A DNA stretch of 64,000 nucleotides from Amycolatopsis albispora. GTDB taxonomy: Bacteria; Actinomycetota; Actinomycetes; Mycobacteriales; Pseudonocardiaceae. A program made the position numbers and the translations under genes. The DNA lies in NCBI RefSeq assembly GCF_003312875.1, contig NZ_CP015163.1:2418001-2482000 (forward strand), written 5' to 3'. Shown piece by piece: positions 40,240 to 47,946 of the stretch (its first letter is position 1; every line of letters begins with the position of its first letter). The notes below the pieces were generated by a model. It saw only the letters and a program-made list of their open reading frames with translations, did not search any database and had not been told where the DNA came from.

Positions 40240-40992
40240 ATGTGTCCCGGTGAGCGGAACGACGAGGGAGCCACCGCGGCCCGGCTGGCACTGCTGCTGA
40301 CCGCCTTCCGCCCCGGCGACTCCGCGCTCGGCGTGTCCGAGCTGGCCAGGCGCACCGGCCTGCCGAAGTCCAGCACGCACCGGCTGATCGGCCACCTCGC
40401 CCGGCAGGGCCTGCTCGAACGCGACGGCACCGGGGTCCGGCTGGGCCTGCGGCTGTTCGAGATCGGGCAGCTCGCGGTCCGCCAGCGCGGGCTGGCCGAC
40501 GCCGCCCGCCCGTATCTCGCCGACCTGCGCGAGGCGACCCGCAACACCGTCCACTTCGCCGTGCTGGAGGGCACCGAGGTGGTCTACCTCGACGTGCTGC
40601 GCGGACCGGACGCCCCGCGCCTGCCCTCGCGCACCGGCGGGCGGTTCCCGGCCCACGCCACGGCCGTCGGCAAGGCCATTCTCGCGTTCTCCCCGGACAG
40701 CCTGGTGGAGCAGGTGATCGCCGCCGGGCTGGGCCGGATCAGCCGCCGCACCATCACCGCGCCCGGCCTGCTCCGGCGCCAGCTCGCCAAGGCACGCGCC
40801 GAAGGCGTGGCCTACGAACGCGAGGAGTCGGTGCCGGGCGTGGTGTGCGTGGCGGCACCGGTGCTCGACGCCGGCGGCACCGCGGTCGCCGGGATCTCCT
40901 TGGCGGGCTGGGCGAACCGGATGGGCACGGCCAGGATCGGCCCCGCCGTCCGGACCGCCTCGCTCGCCCTCTCGCGCACGCTACGCGGCTGA
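40240..40992 (+). CDS. IclR-family regulator
   Basis: A 250-residue IclR regulator. The winged helix is at about residues 10-70 (ARLALLLTAFRPGDSALGVS, ELARRTGLPKSSTHRLIGHL), and the effector domain at about 85-245 (NTVHFAVLEGTEVVYLDVLR, GGRFPAHATAVGKAILAF, GVVCVAAPVLDAGGTAVAGI). It is divergent from the hydratase-dehydrogenase-aldolase operon with a very short gap, so it very likely controls it, with an aromatic or pathway intermediate as ligand. Convergent overlap of 12 bases with the ABC exporter gene. Confidence 0.88.
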   Translation: MCPGERNDEGATAARLALLLTAFRPGDSALGVSELARRTGLPKSSTHRLIGHLARQGLLERDGTGVRLGLRLFEIGQLAVRQRGLADAARPYLADLREATRNTVHFAVLEGTEVVYLDVLRGPDAPRLPSRTGGRFPAHATAVGKAILAFSPDSLVEQVIAAGLGRISRRTITAPGLLRRQLAKARAEGVAYEREESVPGVVCVAAPVLDAGGTAVAGISLAGWANRMGTARIGPAVRTASLALSRTLRG

Positions 40993-42768
40993 CTCCCGTT
41001 CCTCGGTCGCGATCCGCAGCGCCTCGACCAGTTCGCGGTACAGCTGGTCGGTCCGCAGCAGTTCCTCGTGCGTGCCCCGCGCGCGGATGCGGCCGCCGTC
41101 CATCACCACGATCGAATCGGCGTCGAGCACGGTGGACAGCCGGTGCGCGATGGTGAGCACCGCGCCGGTGGCCGCCCGTCGCCGGATGCAGTCGTGGATC
41201 GCGGCTTCGGTGAGCCCGTCCACCTGGGCGGTCGCCTCGTCCAGCAGCAGCACCTCCGGCGTGCGCAGCACCGCCCGCGCCAGCGCGATCCGCTGCCGCT
41301 GCCCGCCGGAGACCGAGGTCGAGGACAGCGGGGTGTCCAGGCCGTGCTCCAGCGAAGTGATCTTCTCGGTCAGGCGGACCTCGTCGAGCACCGCCCGCAG
41401 CTCGGCCTCGGTGGCCTCGGGGTGGGAGTAGAGCAGGTTCTCCCGGATGGTGCCGGGCACCACCGGCGTCTCCTGCTCGACGTAGGCGAACCGCTCCCGC
41501 ACCTGGGCGAAGGTGTATTCGTGGTACGGCCTGCCGTCGAGCAGCAGTTCTCCTTGCTGTGGCTCGAGAAACCGCAGCAGCAGGGAGAACAGCGTGGTCT
41601 TGCCCGCGCCGGACGGCCCGACGATCGCCACGTGCCCGCGCCGCGGCACGACCAGGTCGATGTCGCGCACGGCGGGCTCGGCGTCCGGCCCGTAGGCGGC
41701 GGTGAGCCCGCGGAACTCCAGCACCGGGCCCGCCGGGGCGGGCTCGGCCACCAGCGCCGGGCGTGCGGTGCCGTCGGTCTCCACCGGCATCGTCTCCACC
41801 TCGCGGATCCGCCCGGCGGCGGCGATCCCGGACTGGAGCGTGGTCACGTTCTGGCTCAGCTCCATGATCGGCTCCATCAGGCCGAAGGCGTAGAGCAGGA
41901 AGGCGATCAGGCTGGAGACCTCCAGCAGCCCGAGGCCGACCCGCCAGGCACCGAGGCCGAGGATGGCGATGATCGCCACCTGGATGCCGGCCCATGCGAT
42001 CGTCCACGCCACCGCCTCGCGGCGGACCGCGCGGATGCTGTGCGCCGCCGAGGATTCCGCCTCGCGCAGCACGTTGTCGGCCTGGCGTTCCTCGGCACCG
42101 CTGACCTTCACCGTGCGGATCGCGCGCAGCGCGCCCTCGAGAAGTCCGCCGAGCCTGCCGACGTGTTCCTGCGCGCGTTCCTGAGCCTTCGCGATGGCGG
42201 GCATGAGCAGGGCGAACAGGATCGCCACGACCACCACCGCGAGCACCGTGGTGCCCAGCAGGAGCAGGTCGAGCGTTGCCATCAGCACCAGCGTGCCGAC
42301 CAGCATCACCACACCGTTGATCAGCGCGATCACGCTGGAGGTGGCGGCTTCGCGCAGCAGCACGGTGTCGGAGGTGACCCGGGTGACCAGCTCGCCGGGC
42401 GGGCGCCGGGTCACCGCGGGCACGGTGGCGCGGAAGAACCGGCGGACCATCGATTCGCGGGCGCCCTGCACCACGCGCTCGCCGAGGGTGCCGAGCAGGA
42501 TCCACTGGCAGGTCCAGATCAGCACGCCGGCCACCAGCAGCGCGACCAGCGCCAGCACCGGCCCGGTGAGCGAGCCCGACGAGCCGAGCTGGTCGAGCAC
42601 CCACTTGGTGACCATCGGCGTGGCCAGGCCCGCCGCCGAGCCCAGCAACGCGAGCAGCAGGCCCAGCGCCAGTGTGCCCCGGTGGGGCCGGGCGAAGGAC
42701 CACAGCACCTTCAGGCGCGGCAGGCGTCCCTTCGGTTGAACAGTTGTGCTCACTTCTTGAACATTCAC
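40981..42768 (-). CDS. ABC exporter, fused membrane and ATPase domains
   Basis: A 595-residue half-transporter. Six membrane helices (about 25-320) include PHRGTLALGLLLALLGSAAG. The ATPase domain (about 350-580) has Walker A VGPSGAGKTTLFSLLL, Q-loop YVEQETP, signature TSVSGGQRQRIALARA, Walker B VLLLDEATAQVDG and His switch IAHRLSTV. Exports lipids, peptides or drugs as a dimer. The GTG at 42768 is inside one of two operator-like palindromes; a second GTG at 42753 is possible. Divergent TetR gene suggests a ligand-inducible efflux system. Confidence 0.88.
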   Translation of the reverse strand: MNVQEVSTTVQPKGRLPRLKVLWSFARPHRGTLALGLLLALLGSAAGLATPMVTKWVLDQLGSSGSLTGPVLALVALLVAGVLIWTCQWILLGTLGERVVQGARESMVRRFFRATVPAVTRRPPGELVTRVTSDTVLLREAATSSVIALINGVVMLVGTLVLMATLDLLLLGTTVLAVVVVAILFALLMPAIAKAQERAQEHVGRLGGLLEGALRAIRTVKVSGAEERQADNVLREAESSAAHSIRAVRREAVAWTIAWAGIQVAIIAILGLGAWRVGLGLLEVSSLIAFLLYAFGLMEPIMELSQNVTTLQSGIAAAGRIREVETMPVETDGTARPALVAEPAPAGPVLEFRGLTAAYGPDAEPAVRDIDLVVPRRGHVAIVGPSGAGKTTLFSLLLRFLEPQQGELLLDGRPYHEYTFAQVRERFAYVEQETPVVPGTIRENLLYSHPEATEAELRAVLDEVRLTEKITSLEHGLDTPLSSTSVSGGQRQRIALARAVLRTPEVLLLDEATAQVDGLTEAAIHDCIRRRAATGAVLTIAHRLSTVLDADSIVVMDGGRIRARGTHEELLRTDQLYRELVEALRIATEERESAA

Positions 42769-42795
42769 GTTCCCCAGTGGAACATTGATGTTCCA
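42758..42795. promoter_or_regulatory. Double operator between ABC exporter and TetR
   Basis: TGGAACATTGATGTTCCA (42778-42795) has perfect 8-base arms. A related weaker site, TGAACATTCACGTTCC (42758-42773), lies 5 bases away and overlaps the exporter's GTG. A lone half site TGGAACA occurs near 42820. Repeated sites of one sequence between divergent genes point to cooperative binding by the TetR protein. Confidence 0.7.
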
Positions 42796-42847
42796 CTATC
42801 GTCAACCCGAATTCCGATTTGGAACACCCTGGAAGTACGGTGAGCCG

Positions 42848-43405
42848 ATGAGCGAGGAGACCGGGACCAGGGCCCGCACGCGCCGGGCCATCCTGGACGC
42901 CGCGATCGCGGTGCTGAACAAGGACACCAGCGCGTCACTGGGCGACGTGGCGAACGCCGCCGGGGTCGGGCGGACCACCGTGCACCGCTACTTCCCGGAG
43001 CGCTCGGACCTGCTCACCGCGATCGGCGCGGACGTGCTCGAAAGCATCGAACACGCCACCGTCCGCGCACGGCTCGGCGAAGGCACCGCGCTCGAGGCGC
43101 TGGACCGGCTGTGCCAGGAGTACTTCGACCTCGGTGACGTGATGCTGCTGCTGTTCAACAACCCCGGCCTGATCACCGACGAGCAGTGGGACGAGGAAAC
43201 CGAGGCCGACCGGGCGCTGAACCGCTTGATCGAGCGCGGGCACGCCGAGGGCACGATCGATCCGGAGCTGCCGGTGAGCTGGGTGAGCAACATGCTCTGG
43301 GCGCTGCTCTACGCGTCCTGGCAGCAGACCGACCAGTACGGCACGTCGAAGCACACCGCGATCGGCCTGTGCCTGCGCTCCCTGCGCAAGGCCCTGGCGG
43401 TCTAG
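42848..43405 (+). CDS. TetR-family regulator of the ABC exporter
   Basis: A 185-residue TetR regulator: ARTRRAILDAAIAVLNKDTS, ASLGDVANAAGVGRTTVHRY, FPERSDLLTAIGADVLESIE (helix-turn-helix at about 10-60), then a ligand domain with an aromatic-rich end (NMLWALLYASWQQTDQYG). Divergent from the ABC exporter across two related palindromes. It probably represses the exporter until a ligand binds. Confidence 0.85.
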   Translation: MSEETGTRARTRRAILDAAIAVLNKDTSASLGDVANAAGVGRTTVHRYFPERSDLLTAIGADVLESIEHATVRARLGEGTALEALDRLCQEYFDLGDVMLLLFNNPGLITDEQWDEETEADRALNRLIERGHAEGTIDPELPVSWVSNMLWALLYASWQQTDQYGTSKHTAIGLCLRSLRKALAV

Positions 43406-43423
43406 GCGGTCACGAAGGTGGCG

Positions 43424-44587
43424 CTAGTGACAGCCCGTGCGCAAGTGGAGTACCCGGCCGAGTGCCTCCCCGACGCGCGCCGCCGGTAGCTCGCCCGACG
43501 CCTTCGCCTTCTGCAGGCGGTCCAGCACCGGGCCCGGCGCGTCGTGGCCGGACCAGAGGGCGACGTCGGCACCCGCGGTCAGCGCGGCGAGCACCGCGTC
43601 CGGCAGGCCGTAGCGGTCGGTGATGGCCCGCATCGCGCCCAGGTCGTCGGTCATCGCGACGCCGCCGAAGCGGTAGTCCTCGCGCAGCAGCCGGTACGCC
43701 GCCGGGCTGACCGACGCCGCCTCTCCCCCGGTCAGCCCCGGGACGTCGAGGTGGCCGAGCATCACCGCGGGCGCGCCGCGCGGCAGCAGCTCCGCGTACG
43801 GCAGGAGGTCCGCGGCCTTCAGTTCGGCCAGCGGGGGCGTGCGGACCAGGCCCTTGTGCGAGTCGCCCTCGGCGCGGCCGTGGCCGGGGAAGTGCTTGAG
43901 CACGGGGAACACCCCGGCCTCGGCGAGCCCGCCGGCGAAGGCGCCCGCGTACCGTGCCGCCACAGCCGGGTCCGGGCTGTACGACCGGTCCCCGATCACC
44001 GTGTTCGCGGCCGCGTCGCTGAGGTCGGCGACGGGCGCCAGGTTCATCGTCACGCCGCGGTCCTTCAGCTTCCGGCCGCGGTCGGCACCGAGGGCACGCA
44101 CCTGCTCCGGCGTCGAAGCGGCCGCCTGCTCCCGTGCGCTCGGCAGGTCGCCGTCGAGTTCGTCGACCCGCTGGACGCGGCCGCCTTCGTCGTCCACCGC
44201 GACCAGCAGCGGGTGCTTCGAGGCCGCGTGCACCGGGTTCAACCGGCTGCCGGTGAGCAGCCGCGTGTCGCTGCCGCCGACGAAGATGCCGCCGACGTGG
44301 TCGTCGCGGACCACCTCGATCGCGTCGCGCTCATCCGCCGGATCCACGCCGACCATCAGCAGCTGGGCCAGCTGATCACGCTCGTCCAGCCCGGCGGCCA
44401 GGTCGGCGCAGGACGGGACCCGGGCCGTCAGCGAGGTAGGCGGCGGTGCGGCCTGGGGCACCGCCGCCGCGCGGCCCGGCTCCTCGATCGGCCGCGCGAG
44501 CACGTGCGCGGCAGCCACCACGATGGCGCACACCGCCGCTCCCGCGGTCAGTGAAAGCAGCCAGGCCCTGGTACCAGCACGTCTCAT
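43424..44587 (-). CDS. Secreted glycoside hydrolase family 3 protein
   Basis: A 387-residue GH3 enzyme of the beta-N-acetylhexosaminidase (NagZ) type, from ATG 44587. An N-terminal hydrophobic segment (about 8-32) acts as signal or anchor. The catalytic His/Asp dyad segment VLKHFPGHGRAEGDSHKGL and nucleophile region FGGVAMTDDLGAMRAI are both present, as are LLVAVDDEGGRVQRV and NLAPVADLSDAAAN. Likely releases N-acetylglucosamine from peptidoglycan fragments or other glycans outside the membrane. It stands alone between a TetR gene and apbE. Confidence 0.88.
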   Translation of the reverse strand: MRRAGTRAWLLSLTAGAAVCAIVVAAAHVLARPIEEPGRAAAVPQAAPPPTSLTARVPSCADLAAGLDERDQLAQLLMVGVDPADERDAIEVVRDDHVGGIFVGGSDTRLLTGSRLNPVHAASKHPLLVAVDDEGGRVQRVDELDGDLPSAREQAAASTPEQVRALGADRGRKLKDRGVTMNLAPVADLSDAAANTVIGDRSYSPDPAVAARYAGAFAGGLAEAGVFPVLKHFPGHGRAEGDSHKGLVRTPPLAELKAADLLPYAELLPRGAPAVMLGHLDVPGLTGGEAASVSPAAYRLLREDYRFGGVAMTDDLGAMRAITDRYGLPDAVLAALTAGADVALWSGHDAPGPVLDRLQKAKASGELPAARVGEALGRVLHLRTGCH

Positions 44588-44619
44588 CGGCGGCCAGTGT
44601 AGGTCGCCGCCGCCGGCCG

Positions 44620-45354
44620 CTACGCCAGCGGCAGGTTCTCCGAGCGGAACACGCGGTTGCCCTCGGTCACCGCGAACACCTCGCAGCCCGGTTGCGCGGC
44701 CGCCCATTCCGGGCCGTCCGCGCCCAGCGCGAAGGCGGCCGTGGCGGTGGTGTCGGCGATGGTGAGCGTGTCCGCGACCACGGTGATGCTCCGCAACCCG
44801 GTGGCCGGCGCGCCCGTGCGGCCGTCGAGAATGTGGTCCCCGCGCTCGTACCGGCCCGAAGTGGCCACCGCGGCGTCCTCCACCGCCAGCACCGCGCACA
44901 GCTGGTCGATCCGGTCCGGGTGCCGGACCCCGACCCGCCACGGGCCACCCGCCGCGACCACGTCCCCGCCCGCGTTCACGCAGAACCGCCGGGCCCCGGC
45001 GTCCATCAGCGCCTCGGCCGCCCGCTGCACCGCCCAGCCCTTGACCACCGCGCACGGGTCGAGCCCGCGCCCCGGCAGGCGGACGCTGAACGCGCCACCG
45101 CTGCGTTCCTCGTACCGGCGGCACACCGCCAGCACCTCGAGGAAGTCGTCGCTCAGCTCGGCCGGGCTCAGCTCGGCGCGGTTGAGCCTGCTCACCTCGC
45201 TGTCCTCGCGGAACGGGCTGAACCGCGCGTCGACCTCCCGCAGCCAGTCGAAGGCGCGGTCCACCGCGGGCCCGAGCGGGCTGGTGGTGGCGCGGACGTC
45301 GATCGAGATCGGGAAGCCCATGATGTGCTCGACCCGCCGTGGATTGCCCAGCAT
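44620..45354 (-). CDS. apbE: FAD:protein FMN transferase ApbE
   Basis: A 244-residue ApbE-family flavin transferase, which attaches FMN from FAD to a Thr or Ser of a target protein. Signatures: IMGFPISIDVRA, FDWLREVDARFSPFREDSEV, SRLNRAEL, GLDPCAVVKGWAVQRAAEAL, VNAGGDVVAAG, and HILDGRTGAPATGLRSITVV. No signal sequence. It is the last of three coupled genes with an FMN-binding protein and a ferric-reductase-like protein, so its target is evidently that neighbour (ATG shares a base with the FMN-binding gene stop). Confidence 0.9.
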   Translation of the reverse strand: MLGNPRRVEHIMGFPISIDVRATTSPLGPAVDRAFDWLREVDARFSPFREDSEVSRLNRAELSPAELSDDFLEVLAVCRRYEERSGGAFSVRLPGRGLDPCAVVKGWAVQRAAEALMDAGARRFCVNAGGDVVAAGGPWRVGVRHPDRIDQLCAVLAVEDAAVATSGRYERGDHILDGRTGAPATGLRSITVVADTLTIADTTATAAFALGADGPEWAAAQPGCEVFAVTEGNRVFRSENLPLA

Positions 45355-45755
45355 CAGGAACCCTTCCGGTCGAGAGCCGCCTGCAGCGACTCCGCGTAGG
45401 CCTCACTGGTCATGGTCGCTCCCGAAACCGTGTCGATGTCCGCGCTCTGCGCGGTCAGCGCTTCCTCCCGCAAAGTGGGCAACGCGCGCTCGGTCGGATT
45501 GGTGTCCGGAGCCCGCAGCACCCGCACGTCCGTTATCGAACCGTTGGTCAGCACCACCTCGACCTGCACGATGCCGTGCCGCCCGGCGGCGACCTCGGTG
45601 CCGGTCAGGGTCTGGCTGCCCGCGCCCGCCGCGGGCGGCTGCGGTGTTCCAGCCTGCGCCACCACGGCGGTTTCGGTGTGCGGGACGGGCTCGTACTGCC
45701 ATACCCAGGCGAAACCCGCAGCGGTGAGCAGCAGCACGGGAATGGTCTTCTTCAT
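45354..45755 (-). CDS. FMN-binding domain protein, flavinylation target
   Basis: A 133-residue exported protein. N-terminal hydrophobic helix (about 5-19), a linker rich in Pro and Ala, then the FMN-binding domain (about 55-133) ending in the flavinylation motif SGATMTS at residues 111-117, where ApbE would attach FMN. Similar domains occur in NqrC/RnfG and in extracellular electron-transfer proteins. Coupled to apbE downstream and 8 bases from the ferric-reductase-like gene upstream. Confidence 0.88.
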   Translation of the reverse strand: MKKTIPVLLLTAAGFAWVWQYEPVPHTETAVVAQAGTPQPPAAGAGSQTLTGTEVAAGRHGIVQVEVVLTNGSITDVRVLRAPDTNPTERALPTLREEALTAQSADIDTVSGATMTSEAYAESLQAALDRKGS

Positions 45756-45763
45756 CTCTCTCC

Positions 45764-47116
45764 TCAACCGGCCAGGCTGAACCGTTCGGCGTGCACCTGC
45801 GCGGGTGGCAGGCCCAGTTCCTTCAGGCCGCGCACGGCGGCCTTGGTCATGCCGGGCGGACCGCAGACGAACACGTCCCGGTCGGCCACGTCGGGCACCA
45901 GTGCGGCCAGGCTGCGCGCCCCGAGCACCGGCCCGTGCGGACCGTCCTGATCGGACGGACCGGTGAGCAGGCGCAGCACCGCGCCCCGGGTGCGGGCGAT
46001 CGCGACCAGCTCGTCGAGCAGCACCGCGTCGTCCTCGGACCGGACGCGGTAGAGCAGCACCACGTGCCCGCGGACGTCCTCGAGCAGCGCGCGGATCGGG
46101 GTGATGCCGACCCCGCCCGCGATCAGCAGCGCGTTGTCGCGGGTCTGGTGCGCGGTGGTGAACGCGCCGTACGGCCCTTCGGCGAACACCCGCGTGCCGG
46201 GACGCAGGCCGCGCAGCCCGGCGCTGCCTTGCCCGACGGCCTTGACGGTCAGCCGCAGCGACCGGCCGTCGGGGGCGGCGGACAGCGAGAACGGGTTCGC
46301 CTGCCACCACCGGTCGCGGCTGAGGAAGCGCCACAGGAAGAACTGGCCCGCGCGCACCGGCAGCTCGTCCAGCTTCTCGCCGGTGACGTACACCGAAACC
46401 ACGTCCGGCGATTCCGGGACCACCGCCGACACGCGGAACCGGTGCTTGAGGTTGCGGCGCACCGGCAGCACCATCCGGCCGGCGAGCACCGCGGCCAGCG
46501 CGGCACCCCACAGCGTCCACCAGTACGCCCGCGCGGCCGCGGAGTCCACAAAGGACTCCCCGACCGCGACCTGGTGGCCGAAGGCGAGCACCACCGCGAG
46601 ATAGGTGTAGAGATGGGTGAAGTGCCAGGTCTCGTAGGCCAGCCGCCGCCGCGCGTACCGCGCCGAAAGGGCGCCGGCCACCAGGATCAGCACCAGCGCG
46701 ACCACCGCGCGCAGCACGTCTTCCATCGTGGTGATCAGCGTCCCGAGCTGGTCGATCGGGCCGGTGTTCTCCACCGCCGCGTATCCGGAGACGATGAACA
46801 CCGCGTGCCCGGTCAGCGTCCACAGCAGCCCGAAGCCGAGCAGCCGGTGCCACGAGGTCAGCCGGTCCATGCCGATCCGCCGGTCCACCCACGGCAGGCG
46901 GGCGACCAGCAGCAGCTGGAAGGCCATCAGCAGGGCGCCGTAGAGCCCGGCGAGCCTGCCGAGCGAGACCAGCACGTTGCTCGACGGTCCCGACGCGGCG
47001 AACAAGGCGGTGACCGCCACCACGTTCGCGGCGAACAGGGTGGACAGCACGATCCCGGCGGTGGTGCGCGGGCGGAGGACCGGGGCGCGCAGCCCGGCGC
47101 TGGTGAACTCGGCCAT
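45764..47116 (-). CDS. Ferric-reductase-type membrane flavocytochrome
   Basis: A 450-residue protein with six membrane helices (about 20-215) bearing haem-ligating His residues (LTSWHRLLGFGLLWTLTGHA, and TWHFTHLYTYLAVVLAFGHQ), followed by an FAD domain (FRVSAVVPESPDVVSVYVTG, AGQFFLWRF, NPFSLSAAP) and an NAD(P) domain (LIAGGVGITPIRALL, DVFVCGPPGMTKAAV). It would carry electrons from cytosolic NAD(P)H across the membrane. Next to the FMN-binding protein and ApbE, it likely feeds an external flavin. Divergent from a two-component system. Confidence 0.88.
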   Translation of the reverse strand: MAEFTSAGLRAPVLRPRTTAGIVLSTLFAANVVAVTALFAASGPSSNVLVSLGRLAGLYGALLMAFQLLLVARLPWVDRRIGMDRLTSWHRLLGFGLLWTLTGHAVFIVSGYAAVENTGPIDQLGTLITTMEDVLRAVVALVLILVAGALSARYARRRLAYETWHFTHLYTYLAVVLAFGHQVAVGESFVDSAAARAYWWTLWGAALAAVLAGRMVLPVRRNLKHRFRVSAVVPESPDVVSVYVTGEKLDELPVRAGQFFLWRFLSRDRWWQANPFSLSAAPDGRSLRLTVKAVGQGSAGLRGLRPGTRVFAEGPYGAFTTAHQTRDNALLIAGGVGITPIRALLEDVRGHVVLLYRVRSEDDAVLLDELVAIARTRGAVLRLLTGPSDQDGPHGPVLGARSLAALVPDVADRDVFVCGPPGMTKAAVRGLKELGLPPAQVHAERFSLAG

Positions 47117-47238
47117 GCGCCCAGCCTGTGCGGCGAAGCTGAGGGTGGGCTATCCGCCACCTGTCGAAATCCTGTCGGTCGGCCGCCGGGCGGCACCCGC
47201 GCCTCGCCACCGGCGGCGCCTTGGCGCACCATGGCACG

Positions 47239-47946
47239 GTGAGCACGGTGAACACGAACAACCCGGTGAAGCTGCTGGTCGTCGACGACGAGCCGCACAT
47301 CGCCGACCTGGTGGCGACGGTGGCCAAGTACGAGGGCTGGCAGGCGGTCACCGCGGGCAGCGGCGAGGCCGCGCTGCGTGAGGCCTCGGCCTTCCACCCC
47401 GACATCGTGGTGCTCGACATCATGCTGCCCGACCTCAACGGCTTCACCGTGCTGGACCGGCTGCGTGAATCCGGCACGATGGTGCCGGTGGTCTTCCTGA
47501 CCGCGAAGGACGGCACCGCCGACCGCATCGCCGGGCTGACCAGGGGCGGCGACGACTACCTGGTCAAGCCGTTCTCGGTGGAGGAGCTGATGGCGCGGCT
47601 GCGCGCGGTGCTGCGCCGCAGCACCGGCCCGGCCTGGCAGCACTCGGTGCTGCGGGTGGCCGACCTGAGCCTGGACGAGGACACCCGCGAGGTCCGCCGC
47701 GGCGACCGGCTGGTCACGCTCACCCCCACCGAGTACGAGCTGCTGCGTTACCTGATGCGCCGCTCGCCCGGCGTGCTGACCAAGGCGCAGATCCTCGACC
47801 ACGTCTGGGAGTACGACTTCGGCGGCAAGTCCAATGTGGTCGAACTGGTCATCTCGCACCTGCGCCGCAAGCTGGACACCGAGGCCGAGCCGCTGATCCA
47901 CACCGTGCGCGGGGTGGGTTACGTGGTCCGCCAGGCCGCCAGGTGA
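47239..47946 (+). CDS. OmpR-type response regulator
   Basis: A 235-residue response regulator from GTG 47239. The receiver domain (about 10-125) has LLVVDDEPH, phospho-acceptor D60 in VVLDIMLPD, FLTAKDG and the GGDDYLVKPFS Lys. The C-terminal winged helix (about 140-235) has TPTEYELLRYLMRRSPGVLT and GKSNVVELVISHLRRKL. It is coupled to the sensor kinase gene (GTGA). Facing the ferric-reductase operon, it is a candidate regulator of that flavinylation module. Confidence 0.93.
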   Translation: MSTVNTNNPVKLLVVDDEPHIADLVATVAKYEGWQAVTAGSGEAALREASAFHPDIVVLDIMLPDLNGFTVLDRLRESGTMVPVVFLTAKDGTADRIAGLTRGGDDYLVKPFSVEELMARLRAVLRRSTGPAWQHSVLRVADLSLDEDTREVRRGDRLVTLTPTEYELLRYLMRRSPGVLTKAQILDHVWEYDFGGKSNVVELVISHLRRKLDTEAEPLIHTVRGVGYVVRQAAR

